DNA of 64,000 nucleotides from positions 1,510,501-1,574,500 of the forward strand of contig NZ_CP020330.1 in the NCBI RefSeq assembly GCF_002043005.1, in the 5' to 3' direction. This document shows positions 1 to 9,476 of this stretch, in pieces. A model generated the notes under the pieces. That model did no database searches and was not told where the DNA came from. It saw only the letters and a list, made by a program, of their open reading frames with translations. Origin of the DNA: Martelella mediterranea DSM 17316. Lineage in GTDB: Bacteria > Pseudomonadota > Alphaproteobacteria > Rhizobiales > Rhizobiaceae. The first letter of the stretch is position 1. Each line of letters opens with the position of its first letter. A program made the translations under genes and the position numbers.

Positions 1-230
1 ACCGCAGAAAATGCGATCGACAGCGAGGTCCATGCGCCGGCCATGATCATCGACAATTCGTCGCGGCCGAACTGGTCGGCGCCGAACAGCCTGCCGGGGC
101 CGGGGCCCTTGAGGCGGGCGGGAATGTTGATCGCGGCGGGGTCCATCGGCGTCCAGAACCGGCTGAGGATCGCGGCGGTCACGAGAACGGCGGTGATGAT
201 GCCGCCAATGAGGAGAGGCAGGCGTCTCAT
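1..230 (-). CDS. Dipeptide/nickel-type ABC transporter permease (DppC-like), 3' part cut by window edge
   Basis: Reading leftward from the ATG at 230, the first 76 residues begin MRRLPLLIGGIITAVL, a membrane anchor, and then the typical OppC/DppC N-terminal segment ending in LFGADQFGRDELSMIMAGA. The rest lies outside the window. Its ATG overlaps the TGA of the upstream DppB-like gene (ATGA, 227-230), so the two are translationally coupled. It would form the heterodimeric inner-membrane channel with that permease. The family is clear from the LFGADQ.GRD motif; the substrate (peptide, nickel or opine) is not determinable. Confidence 0.85.
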   Translation of the reverse strand, partial: MRRLPLLIGGIITAVLVTAAILSRFWTPMDPAAINIPARLKGPGPGRLFGADQFGRDELSMIMAGAWTSLSIAFSA

Positions 231-1192
231 CGCGTGGCCTTCAGGCGCGGATCGATCACCGCATAGAGCGTGTCGACCGCGAAATTGAGGCCCATGACGA
301 TGACGGCGAACAGCAGCGCGACATTCTGGATCACGATCAGGTCGCGCTGGGCGAGCGCCTGATAGGCAAGGGTGCCGAGGCCAGGCAGGGTGAAGACGTT
401 TTCGACCAGCACGGTGCCGGCCATCAGCACCGATATCTGCATGCCGAGCATGGTGACGACCGGGATCAGCGCATTGGGCACGACGTGACGCCACAGCGCC
501 CGCATCCGGCTTGCGCCCTTAGCGCGCGCCGTGCGCACGAAATCCTCGCGCGCCACCTCGATGACGGCGGTGCGCGTCACCCGCGTCAGCACCGCGGCCT
601 GGGGGATGGCAAGCGCGATCGCGGGCAGCGTCAGCGCGGTGATGGCGGGCAGGAAACCAGCCTGCCAGCCCGGAAACCCGCCGGTCGGAAACCAGCCGAG
701 CGTCAGCGCCACGCCGAGGATCAAGAGCAGGCCGATCCAGAAGCCGGGCACGGCAATGCCGATCTGGGAAAAGAATGTCGCGACGATATCCACCGGCCCG
801 CCGGGTCTCTGGCCCGCGAAGACACCAAGCGGCAGGGCGATCGCCAGCGACAGCGCCACGGCGTAACCGGCAAGCGGCAGGGTGACGGCGAGGCGCTCGC
901 CGATCAGTGCGGCAACCGGCGTCGAATAGGTGTAGGAAAGGCCGAGATCGCCATGCATGAGGCCGGCAAGCCAGTCGCCGTAGCGCAGGAGGAAGGGCTG
1001 GTCGAGGCCGAGTTCACTGCGCAGCGCCGCAAGCGTATCGGGGGCTGCCGATGTGCCGAGCATGATTTCCGCCGGATCGCCCGGAACCGCCGCCATCACC
1101 GCGAAGATGATGAAGGAGACGGCCAACAGGCTTGCGGCGAGAAAGACAAGATTGCCGGCGATGCGCCGCACCGCCGGACGGGTTTGCAACAC
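227..1192 (-). CDS. Dipeptide/nickel-type ABC transporter permease (DppB-like)
   Basis: A 321-residue inner-membrane permease of the BPD_transp_1 family. It has an N-terminal anchor (about residues 12-36), the DppB-style periplasmic segment VPGDPAEIMLG, and further membrane spans. The cytoplasmic EAA loop lies at about residues 219-241 (TARAKGASRMRALWRHVVPN) and docks the ATPase. Length and order are normal for DppB/NikB. It sits 3 bp after the solute-binding protein gene and overlaps the next permease by 4 bp, so it is the middle of one operon. Family is certain; substrate is unknown. Confidence 0.92.
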   Translation of the reverse strand: MLQTRPAVRRIAGNLVFLAASLLAVSFIIFAVMAAVPGDPAEIMLGTSAAPDTLAALRSELGLDQPFLLRYGDWLAGLMHGDLGLSYTYSTPVAALIGERLAVTLPLAGYAVALSLAIALPLGVFAGQRPGGPVDIVATFFSQIGIAVPGFWIGLLLILGVALTLGWFPTGGFPGWQAGFLPAITALTLPAIALAIPQAAVLTRVTRTAVIEVAREDFVRTARAKGASRMRALWRHVVPNALIPVVTMLGMQISVLMAGTVLVENVFTLPGLGTLAYQALAQRDLIVIQNVALLFAVIVMGLNFAVDTLYAVIDPRLKATR

Positions 1193-1195
1193 GGT

Positions 1196-2686
1196 CTACT
1201 TGCTCCAGTGCACGCCGGTCATGTCGTTGGAGGGAACCGGCTCATTGACCCACAGCCCCTCGAGGTCCGCGTTCCAGACGCCGATCTTCGGCCAGGCATA
1301 GAGAAACAGCGCCGGCACGTCCTCGGCCAGGATTTCCTGCGCCTTTTTGTAACCCGCCAGCCGTTCCTCGGCGCTGGTCGCGTCGGCGATCGCCGTCATC
1401 GTCGCGTCGAAATCGGGATTGTCATAGTTGAAGTAATAGGGATCGCGGGCATAGATGCCGATGTCGAGCGGTTCGGCATGGCCGATGATTGTCATGTCGT
1501 AATTGGTGTCCTTGAACACGTCCTGCAGCCATTTCGCCGGAAATTCGGAGGATTCGATCGTCGCGGTCACGCCGATCTGGGCGAAATAGGCCTGCATGAT
1601 TTCCGCCGCCCTTTCGGCATAGCCCCGGTTCGGCGCCTTGATGGTGAATTGCAGACCGTCGCCGTAGCCGGCCTCGGCCAAGAGCGCCTTCGCCTGTTCC
1701 GGATCATAGGGCAGCACGCCGGTGAGGTCCTCATAGCCGGCATCCGACGGCGAGAAATGGCTGCCGATCGGCGTGCCGTAGCCGGAATTGGTGGCATCGA
1801 TGATCGCCTGCCGGTCGATCGCCATCATCAGCGCCCGGCGCACCCGGCGATCGTCAAAGGGCGGCTTGGCGTTGTTCATGCCGGCGACGACTTCCATGCC
1901 GGTGGTGCCGGGCACGACCTTGAAGGCGTCATTGGTCTCGAATGTGCTGACAAGTTCGGGGGCGGCGAATTCCGGTATGGCGTCCACCCCGCCGGAGGTC
2001 AGCGCGGCGGCCTGCGCCTGCGCATCGGCAATAAAGCGGAAGGTCACGGTTTCAAGCGCGGGTTTTTCGCCCCAGTAATTCGGGTTCCGGGTGAGGGTGA
2101 CCTGGTTGCCCTTCTTCCATTCGCCGAACTCGAACGGCCCGGTGCCGACGGGATCGGTGGCATTGGTCGCCTCGCTGTCCGGCTCCACCATCACGGCGGC
2201 CGGGAAGCCGAGCCAGTAGAGAAGATCATAGGCGGGGCGGGAAAGGGTGAGCACCAGCGTGTGCGCGTCGGGCGCCTCGACGGTTTCGATCGCGCTGTAA
2301 AGCACCTTCTGCGGATTGACGCTGTCATCCGCGATGATGCGGTCGATCGAATATTTCGCGGTTTCGGCGGTGAATGGCTTGCCGTTGTGGAAGGTCACGC
2401 CCTCGCGCAGTTTGAACGTATAGGTGAGGCCGTCGTCAGAAACGTGCCATGCCTCGGCAAGCTGCGGGGCGATGTCGCCGTTCTCGTTCACCGTTGTCAG
2501 CCCCTCGAACAGGTTCTTCCAGACCACCTGGCCGATTGCGACCGGGGCAGCGGCCGTCGGGTCGAGCCCGGTCGGCTCGATCGCCATGCCGACAATGACG
2601 TCGCTGCGGGGTTCCGCAAGCGCCGGCGCGGCAATGAGGCCGGCGGCCAGCGCGGCTGCGGCGAGGGTTGTGAATGTGCGGGTCAT
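1196..2686 (-). CDS. Extracellular solute-binding protein, family 5 (peptide/nickel/opine type)
   Basis: Periplasmic receptor of the ABC importer encoded downstream. The chosen ATG at 2686 follows GGAGGAGCGC; a TTG four codons further upstream would put the Shine-Dalgarno inside the gene. The first 24 residues are a Sec signal peptide ending in APALA, followed by the SBP_bac_5 core: VGMAIEPTGLDP, NLFEGLTTVNENGDIAPQLA, and WHVSDDGLTYTFKLREGVTFH. About 496 residues, normal for DppA/OppA-like proteins. It is the first gene of the operon. The ligand cannot be inferred from sequence alone. Confidence 0.92.
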   Translation of the reverse strand: MTRTFTTLAAAALAAGLIAAPALAEPRSDVIVGMAIEPTGLDPTAAAPVAIGQVVWKNLFEGLTTVNENGDIAPQLAEAWHVSDDGLTYTFKLREGVTFHNGKPFTAETAKYSIDRIIADDSVNPQKVLYSAIETVEAPDAHTLVLTLSRPAYDLLYWLGFPAAVMVEPDSEATNATDPVGTGPFEFGEWKKGNQVTLTRNPNYWGEKPALETVTFRFIADAQAQAAALTSGGVDAIPEFAAPELVSTFETNDAFKVVPGTTGMEVVAGMNNAKPPFDDRRVRRALMMAIDRQAIIDATNSGYGTPIGSHFSPSDAGYEDLTGVLPYDPEQAKALLAEAGYGDGLQFTIKAPNRGYAERAAEIMQAYFAQIGVTATIESSEFPAKWLQDVFKDTNYDMTIIGHAEPLDIGIYARDPYYFNYDNPDFDATMTAIADATSAEERLAGYKKAQEILAEDVPALFLYAWPKIGVWNADLEGLWVNEPVPSNDMTGVHWSK

Positions 2687-2900
2687 GCGCTCCTCCAAGC
2701 GGTGTCAGGTGGGAGCGTCTATAGCGGGAAGGCGAGAGACGTGTAAATATTTCATGGAAATTTTGATTTTAGTGTAACGAATTTCGGTGCACTAATTTCG
2801 GTGCCATCTCGCTGTATTGGTCACTTGCGGGCTGACCACAACGACCGAAACTTTCGGCTGTGGAGTGGGGTGGCGCGCTGACGGACAGGCGCCGGCTGCC

Positions 2901-4295
2901 TCAGCGGAAATCGAAGGCCGAGAGCCCGGCGACCATTTCGTCGAGGCCGAGCGGACGGGTCACCGGCGGTTCGGCGCGCGACAGACAGCCGATCCGCTCG
3001 CAGAGCCGGCAGACCGGGCCGATGGGCGTGGCGGGCTGTTCCGCCGTCGCATAGGCCGTCGCGGCGGCATGCGCGTAGGGCAGGCCGACAAGCAGCGCGG
3101 TCAGATGCGGCCGTTCGCCGGATGCCGGCTCCGGCCCCTCCACCGTGCGCGACAGCGTCAGGAACTCCGCGCCATCCGGCATTGCGGCGCGCTGGACGAT
3201 CAGCCGACCGGCCCGCGCGAAGGCGTCATAGACATCGAGCCTCGGACATTCGCCGCGAAAGCCGCCCTCGCCGATCCGCCGCAGGATGTTGCCGGCGACA
3301 TCGATTTCCATCGCGAAGAACGGCAGGCCGGCATTGTCCGTCCGTTGCAGGCTGACGAGCCTTGTCGCGGCCTGGGCGAAGGATACGCCGAAGCGCCCGG
3401 CCAGAAGCGAGATATCGTACCGGTCCCTGCGGGCGGCCTCCACGAGCGGGCCGTAGGGCATCAGCAGCGCATGGGCGGCGTAGCGGGCAAGCTCGAACCG
3501 GGCGATCCGCCGCGCCTCGTCGCCGGTGAGCGCCAGCGTCTCGATCGCTTCCGCGATCTCGTCCCGGAAGGCGAGCAGCGCCGCCTCGATCGCGATCTCG
3601 CGCTGGCGGTCATGGGGCGAAAACCGGGCGGAAATGAACAGCCGCATGGTGTGGCGGTCGAAGCGGCGGCCGAGATTGACCAAGGCATGCGGCGGCAGCA
3701 CGCGCACGGCGATGCCGTGCTTCGCGCGCAGCCAGTCCTTGAGCGCGGCCGACATTTCGTCGCCCGGCGCAAGCTCCGCATGCAGCGCCTCGGCGGCGCG
3801 GTCGAGCGCGTCGAAATACCATGGCCGCCGCGACAGCGCCTCGCGCACCTCGTCATGCGGCAGTCGCCGCCCCGTGAGGTGTGTCTGGCGGCCCTCCTCG
3901 GCGAGCAGCGCCGTCAGGTCGGAAAGGCGGGCGGCCTGTTCCTGATAGGCGCGGTAGAGCTTCATAATGCCGATCGCCGCATTGGGCGCGGCCTCGGCCA
4001 CCTCGACCAATTCCTGGTCGCCGGGCAACTCGCCGGAGAGCAGAGGATCGGCGAACACCGCCTTGAGCTGGCCGATCGTCCCGCCGCTCTCTCCCTGCAG
4101 CGAGGCGATATCGACATCGTAGACGGCGGCGAGCTTCAGCAGCAATTGCACGGTCAGCGGTCGTTGGTTGCGCTCGATCAGGTTGAGATAGGAGGGCGAG
4201 ATTGCCAGCGCCTCCGCCATCGCGGTCTGCGTCAGCTCCATTTGCTTGCGCAGCCTGCGGAGCCTGGGGCCTGCGAATATCTTGCTCTCGACCAT
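2901..4295 (-). CDS. ScfR-family transcriptional regulator next to isocitrate lyase (RamB-like)
   Basis: A 464-residue regulator with a Cro/C1 helix-turn-helix at about residues 9-63. A long central region follows, of the IrrE-like/DUF2083 type found in short-chain fatty acyl-CoA regulators (ScfR: RamB, PccR, MccR). The C-terminal Cys cluster is CxxCxxxxC (C429, C432, C437). AAGGA lies 8 bases before the ATG. It is divergent from aceA across a 190-bp spacer that contains repeated TTTACA boxes, so it probably controls aceA and itself in response to an acyl-CoA. A paralogue with the same Cys spacing sits at 20688. The family call is strong; the effector is inference. Confidence 0.85.
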   Translation of the reverse strand: MVESKIFAGPRLRRLRKQMELTQTAMAEALAISPSYLNLIERNQRPLTVQLLLKLAAVYDVDIASLQGESGGTIGQLKAVFADPLLSGELPGDQELVEVAEAAPNAAIGIMKLYRAYQEQAARLSDLTALLAEEGRQTHLTGRRLPHDEVREALSRRPWYFDALDRAAEALHAELAPGDEMSAALKDWLRAKHGIAVRVLPPHALVNLGRRFDRHTMRLFISARFSPHDRQREIAIEAALLAFRDEIAEAIETLALTGDEARRIARFELARYAAHALLMPYGPLVEAARRDRYDISLLAGRFGVSFAQAATRLVSLQRTDNAGLPFFAMEIDVAGNILRRIGEGGFRGECPRLDVYDAFARAGRLIVQRAAMPDGAEFLTLSRTVEGPEPASGERPHLTALLVGLPYAHAAATAYATAEQPATPIGPVCRLCERIGCLSRAEPPVTRPLGLDEMVAGLSAFDFR

Positions 4296-4306
4296 CGCAA
4301 AATCCT

Positions 4307-4344
4307 TTTACAAAATTTACAGATTTACAATAGCGTTCTGTAAA
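4307..4344. promoter_or_regulatory. Candidate ScfR operator: repeated TTTACA boxes between scfR and aceA
   Basis: TTTACA occurs in direct repeat at 4307-4312, 4316-4321 and 4324-4329, and inverted (TGTAAA) at 4339-4344. The first box extends to TTTACAAA, one change from the TTTGCAAA element associated with RamB/PccR-type regulators. It lies immediately upstream of the regulator's start, in the shared divergent promoter region. Binding is inferred from position and resemblance only. Confidence 0.5.
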
Positions 4345-4485
4345 ACGGCCGACAGTATAACCCGATTTCGGGCCGATGAAAGCCTATTTCGTTGGATATA
4401 ACGCCGAATTTTCGTTAAGTCTGTCACATCGATAAAGATTGTCTCGGGTCGAGGCAGAAATGAATATCGAAGTGAGGAGAAAATA

Positions 4486-5772
<1,287 letters not shown>

Positions 5773-5790
5773 GCAAGGGAGGACTACGCA

Positions 5791-6060
5791 ATGACACCGA
5801 AACTCAACGTCAAGGAACGCGCCGAGGCGCAATCCGGCGAAATGTCCGCCGAGCAGCAGGCCGCCATCCGCATGGTCGCCAATGATCTCCACCGGCTGAA
5901 CCAGGCGGTCATGCGCGCGGTCGATGCCGGCGTCTCGGTCGAGATCATCCGCTCGGCCCGCCACCACGGCGGCGGCAAGTGGGGCGACCTGCTGACGCCG
6001 ATCATCATCGCCGGGGCCGCAGCCGCACCGGCGCCGGAGGAAAACCTCAGCGCCCATTGA
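5791..6060 (+). CDS. Small uncharacterised protein downstream of aceA
   Basis: An 89-residue protein that I do not recognise. It begins MTPKLNVKERAEAQ and has a predicted helical central part (QQAAIRMVANDLHRLNQAVMRAVDAG). A conserved-looking patch RSARHHGGGKWGDLLTPII follows, and the end is Ala/Pro-rich. No signal peptide or membrane span. GGGAGGACTACGCA precedes its ATG and the gap to aceA is only 18 bp, so it is probably cotranscribed with isocitrate lyase. Coding potential is supported by the Shine-Dalgarno and codon use like its neighbours; function is unknown. Confidence 0.75.
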   Translation: MTPKLNVKERAEAQSGEMSAEQQAAIRMVANDLHRLNQAVMRAVDAGVSVEIIRSARHHGGGKWGDLLTPIIIAGAAAAPAPEENLSAH

Positions 6061-6207
6061 AAGAGCAAATCGCGACAAGGCGCGTCCCTTTGACGAGGGG
6101 CGCGCTTTGGCGTTTCCGAAAGCAATTCGATCACCCAAAACCGCGCCCGCGTCAAAATCTGCGCATACGGGCTTTTTTCTGACTCAGTTTTGCTCCAATG
6201 AGACAGC

Positions 6208-6855
6208 ATGAAATTTCACCGCAGTCTCAGCATAGCCGCCCTTTTCTGCCTCGCCGCCGCCTCGCAGGCCGGCGCCCATCCGCATGTCTTCGTCGATGCG
6301 CGGCTGGAAGTGGTGGCGGATGATGACGGCAATGTCACCGCGCTGCAGAATGTCTGGCGCTTCGATGAGTTCTTCACCTCCTCGGTCATCCTCGACTATG
6401 ACGCCAATATGGACAATCAGCTGACCGGCAAGGAACTGACGGATATCGGCGATACCGTGCGCGAATCGCTCGCCGAATATGGCTATTACACGCAGATCAA
6501 TGACAATGGCGAGGACGTGCCGCTGGCCGAACCCGACGTCATTCACGCCGACATGATGGACGGACAATTGCTGCTGATCTTCTCGGCAAAGCCTTCCAGG
6601 CCGATCAAGCTTTCCGGCCACCTTACCTTCGGCATTTACGATGCCAGCATGTATACGGCGATCGACTTTCAGCGCGACGAGGACCTTGCTATGATCGGCG
6701 ATGCGTTCGGTCGCTGCAAAGCCGCGGTCGTGCGCCCCGATCCCGATGAGATCATCTCCCAAAACAGCGATGCGCTGACGGCGGCCTTCTTCAACGATCC
6801 GACCGACATGAGCAAGCTGTTCGCAACCCGCCTGGACCTCACATGCCCCGACTGA
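6208..6855 (+). CDS. DUF1007 family periplasmic protein, partner of NicO metal transporter
   Basis: A 215-residue exported protein. It has a signal peptide (about residues 1-23, ending SQAGA) and then HPHVFVDARLEV, the hallmark of DUF1007 proteins, whose N-terminal His pair is thought to bind metal. The middle contains an acidic stretch DYDANMDNQLTGKEL that resembles an EF-hand-like loop. It overlaps the following NicO/RcnA-type gene by 13 bp. DUF1007 and NicO genes are commonly paired or fused in proteobacteria, so a role in nickel or cobalt handling is likely. The metal and direction of transport are inference. Confidence 0.85.
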   Translation: MKFHRSLSIAALFCLAAASQAGAHPHVFVDARLEVVADDDGNVTALQNVWRFDEFFTSSVILDYDANMDNQLTGKELTDIGDTVRESLAEYGYYTQINDNGEDVPLAEPDVIHADMMDGQLLLIFSAKPSRPIKLSGHLTFGIYDASMYTAIDFQRDEDLAMIGDAFGRCKAAVVRPDPDEIISQNSDALTAAFFNDPTDMSKLFATRLDLTCPD

Positions 6856-7871
6856 CCCGCCCGATCGCGCTTGTCCTGCTCCTGGCGCTTCTGGCTTTTC
6901 TGATATTCGGCCTGAGCCAGAAGTCGTTCTCGGCCTCGCCGCTCGGCATCGGCTCGTCGGAGCCTTCGTTTTCTTCCTCCTTCGGCCCGCTGCAATCGGT
7001 GCTGATGACCATCAACCAGTATCAGCAGCAATTCTACCATGCGCTGACGGCGGCGCTGAAGGCGATGAAGGACGACCCGGTGAAGGTGCTGGGGCTTGTC
7101 GGCCTTTCCTTTGCCTATGGCGTGTTTCACGCGGTCGGCCCCGGCCACGGCAAGGCGGTGATATCGTCCTACCTGATCGCCAACGAGACCGAGCTCAGGC
7201 GCGGTATCTTCATTTCGCTTCTGGCTTCGCTGGCGCAGGGCGTGACGGCGATCCTGCTGGTTGGCACGGCCTATCTGTTTCTGCGCGGCACCGCCGTTTC
7301 GATGCGCGATGCCACGCTTTACATGGAGCGCGCCAGCTTTCTGCTGATCGCCGGTTTCGGCCTGTGGCTGCTCTATACCAAGACCCGTGCGATCTTCGGG
7401 GGCGCCGGCCATGGCGCTCATGATCATGACCATCATCATGAGCACGATCACGGTCACGCGCATCGCCATGACGACCATCATGTGCATGGTCCCGATTGCG
7501 GCTGCGGCCATGTGCATATGCCGGAACCCAAGGACCTCGGGGGCAAGGATTTCGACTGGAAGGGCGCCGGATCGGCGATCCTGGCGATCGGCATGCGGCC
7601 CTGCTCGGGCGCGCTGATCGTGCTGACCTTCGCATTGCTGAACGGGCTGATCCTCGGCGGTATCGCCTCGGTCTTCGCCATGGCGATCGGCACCGCGATC
7701 ACCGTGTCGGTGCTGGCGATCATCGCCGTCTCGGCCAAGGGACTTGCCGTGCGCCTTGCCGGTCGCGGCGCCACGCGCGCGACCGTGATCGGCTACGGCA
7801 TCGAGATCGCCGGCGCGCTTCTGGTCACGCTTCTGGGCCTGATGCTGTTTGCCGCCTCGATGACAGGCTGA
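6843..7871 (+). CDS. NicO/RcnA-family nickel-cobalt transporter with His-rich loop
   Basis: A 342-residue membrane protein. It shows the NicO signature FAYGVFHAVGPGHGKAVISSYL in the first half and AIGMRPCSGALIVLTFALLNG in the second. Between the halves is a cytoplasmic loop very rich in histidine and aspartate (HDHDHHHEHDHGHAHRHDDH) followed by CGCGHVHM, a dense metal-ligand cluster. RcnA-type members export Ni/Co, while others import, so direction is not certain. It overlaps the upstream DUF1007 gene. It ends exactly against the convergent cysA gene, the two stops forming TGATCA. Confidence 0.88.
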   Translation: MPRLTRPIALVLLLALLAFLIFGLSQKSFSASPLGIGSSEPSFSSSFGPLQSVLMTINQYQQQFYHALTAALKAMKDDPVKVLGLVGLSFAYGVFHAVGPGHGKAVISSYLIANETELRRGIFISLLASLAQGVTAILLVGTAYLFLRGTAVSMRDATLYMERASFLLIAGFGLWLLYTKTRAIFGGAGHGAHDHDHHHEHDHGHAHRHDDHHVHGPDCGCGHVHMPEPKDLGGKDFDWKGAGSAILAIGMRPCSGALIVLTFALLNGLILGGIASVFAMAIGTAITVSVLAIIAVSAKGLAVRLAGRGATRATVIGYGIEIAGALLVTLLGLMLFAASMTG

Positions 7872-8624
7872 TCAGATCCCGGCTCCGAGGTTCTGGTAAT
7901 TGCTCATGCCCTCGAGGAACTCCGCGACGAACGGCGTCGCGGGCCGGCGCAGCAATTCCTCCGCCGTGCCGAACTGTTCGATATGGCCTTCGGACATCAC
8001 AGCGATCCGGTCGGCGATCTCGAAGGCTTCCTCCTGGTCATGGGTCACCAGAATGGCGGCAATCCCGACCTTTCTCTGCAGGTCGCGGAGCGCGCCGCGC
8101 AAGCCCTTGCGGATCTTGGTATCGAGTGCGCTGAAGGGCTCGTCGAGCAGCAGCAGCCGCGGTTCGATCGCAAGCGCGCGCGCCAGCGCCACGCGTTGGC
8201 GCTGGCCGCCGGAAAGCTGCGAGGGGTAGCGGTCGGAAAGATGGCCGATCTCCGCCATGTCGAGCAGATCGCGCACCCGCTTGCCGATCTCCTCGCGGGA
8301 TGGCCGTGTGGCGCGCGGGCGCATCTTCAGCCCGAAGGCGGCGTTTTCGGCCACCGTCTTGGTTTCGAACAGCGCATAGCTCTGGAACACCATGCCGAAA
8401 CGCCGCAGCCGCGCCTCCAGCCCGGTAATGTCCTCACCCTCCATCAGGAGCCGGCCCTCGTCGGCGAATTGCAGGCCGGCGATGATCCTGAGCAGCGTGG
8501 TCTTGCCGGAGCCCGAGGGACCGAGCAGCGCCACGAACTCGCCGGGACGGATATCGAGATCGACGCGGTCGAGCACCTTGTTGCTGCCGTAGGATTTCGA
8601 AACATTTTCGACTGTGAGGGCCAT
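7872..8624 (-). CDS. cysA: Sulfate/thiosulfate ABC transporter ATPase (CysA), short form
   Basis: ATPase that powers sulfate import. It shows Walker A GPSGSGKTT, Q-loop VFQSYALF, signature LSGGQRQRVALARAL, Walker B LLLLDEPFSALD and H-loop VTHDQEEAFE. At 250 residues it ends soon after the ABC core (EFLEGMSNYQNLGAGI). It therefore lacks most of the C-terminal TOBE-type regulatory region of longer CysA proteins (about 340-365 residues). It is the last gene of sbp-cysT-cysW-cysA, 12 bp after cysW. The sulfate assignment rests on the operon partners. Confidence 0.9.
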   Translation of the reverse strand: MALTVENVSKSYGSNKVLDRVDLDIRPGEFVALLGPSGSGKTTLLRIIAGLQFADEGRLLMEGEDITGLEARLRRFGMVFQSYALFETKTVAENAAFGLKMRPRATRPSREEIGKRVRDLLDMAEIGHLSDRYPSQLSGGQRQRVALARALAIEPRLLLLDEPFSALDTKIRKGLRGALRDLQRKVGIAAILVTHDQEEAFEIADRIAVMSEGHIEQFGTAEELLRRPATPFVAEFLEGMSNYQNLGAGI

Positions 8625-8636
8625 TGTCGGTCTTTC

Positions 8637-9473
8637 TCAGTGCGCTTGCGGGTGACGCGATTCGATCGCGGATCTCAGGATCAGCGTGATCACCGCGATC
8701 ACCGTCAGAATGGTGGCGGCGGCAAAGGCGCCGGTCACGTTGTAATCGTCATAGAGGAGCTGCACCTGCAGCGGCAGCGTCATGGTCTCGCCGCGAATAT
8801 TGCCGGAGACGACGCTGACGGCGCCGAACTCGCCGATGACGCGGGCATTCGCCAGGATCGCTCCATAAAGCAGCGCCCAGCGGATATTGGGCAGGGTCAC
8901 GTGGAGGAAGGTCTGCCAGCCGTTGGCGCCAAGGGTCAGCGCTGCCTCCTCCTGGTCGCGGCCGGCAACCTCCATCAGCGGGATCACCTCGCGGGCGACG
9001 AAGGGGCAGGTGACGAACAGCGATACCAGCACGATACCGGTGAGGTTGAACATCAACTGGATGCCGTATTGATCGGCATAGCTGCCGACGAGCCCGGTGG
9101 AGCCATAGACCAGCAGATAGCAAAGGCCGGCAACGATCGGCGAGATCGAGAACGGCAGTTCGATGATCGTGATCAGCACCCGCCGGCCCGGAAAGCGGAA
9201 CCGGGTCACGGCCCAGGCGGCGCATATGCCAAAGGCGATATTGACCGGCAGCGCGATCAGCGCCGTGATGACGGTGAGCTTGATCGCATGCAGCGTTTCA
9301 GGCTCGAGGAGGCCCGAGGCATAGACGCCGATGCCTTCGGAAAAGGCGCGGGCGAAGATCGCCACGCTCGGAAGGCCCATGATGAGAGCGGCAAAGGCGA
9401 CGGCGACGAGCACCAGTGCCGCCCGCTTCAGGCTGCGTCTGCGCCTCAGAGCCTTGACTTGCGGATGGACCAT
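8637..9473 (-). CDS. cysW: Sulfate ABC transporter permease CysW
   Basis: A 278-residue inner-membrane permease of the CysTW/ModB family. It has about six membrane segments. The EAA loop region (VAGRDQEEAALTLGANGWQTF) couples it to CysA. CysW-like sequences include PFSISPIVAGLCYLLVYGS and ARVIGEFGAVSVVSGNIRGE. It lies 3 bp after cysT and 12 bp before cysA. It forms the channel heterodimer with CysT. Length and order are standard for the system. Confidence 0.93.
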   Translation of the reverse strand: MVHPQVKALRRRRSLKRAALVLVAVAFAALIMGLPSVAIFARAFSEGIGVYASGLLEPETLHAIKLTVITALIALPVNIAFGICAAWAVTRFRFPGRRVLITIIELPFSISPIVAGLCYLLVYGSTGLVGSYADQYGIQLMFNLTGIVLVSLFVTCPFVAREVIPLMEVAGRDQEEAALTLGANGWQTFLHVTLPNIRWALLYGAILANARVIGEFGAVSVVSGNIRGETMTLPLQVQLLYDDYNVTGAFAAATILTVIAVITLILRSAIESRHPQAH

Positions 9474-9476
9474 GGC

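Noticed and set aside
485..2746. Long plus-strand open frame of 753 codons opposite the DppB-like and receptor genes
   Set aside because: GC-rich antisense frame with Arg/Gly/His-rich low-quality translation, no ribosome site and no recognisable domain; the minus strand carries clear DppB and SBP_bac_5 proteins.
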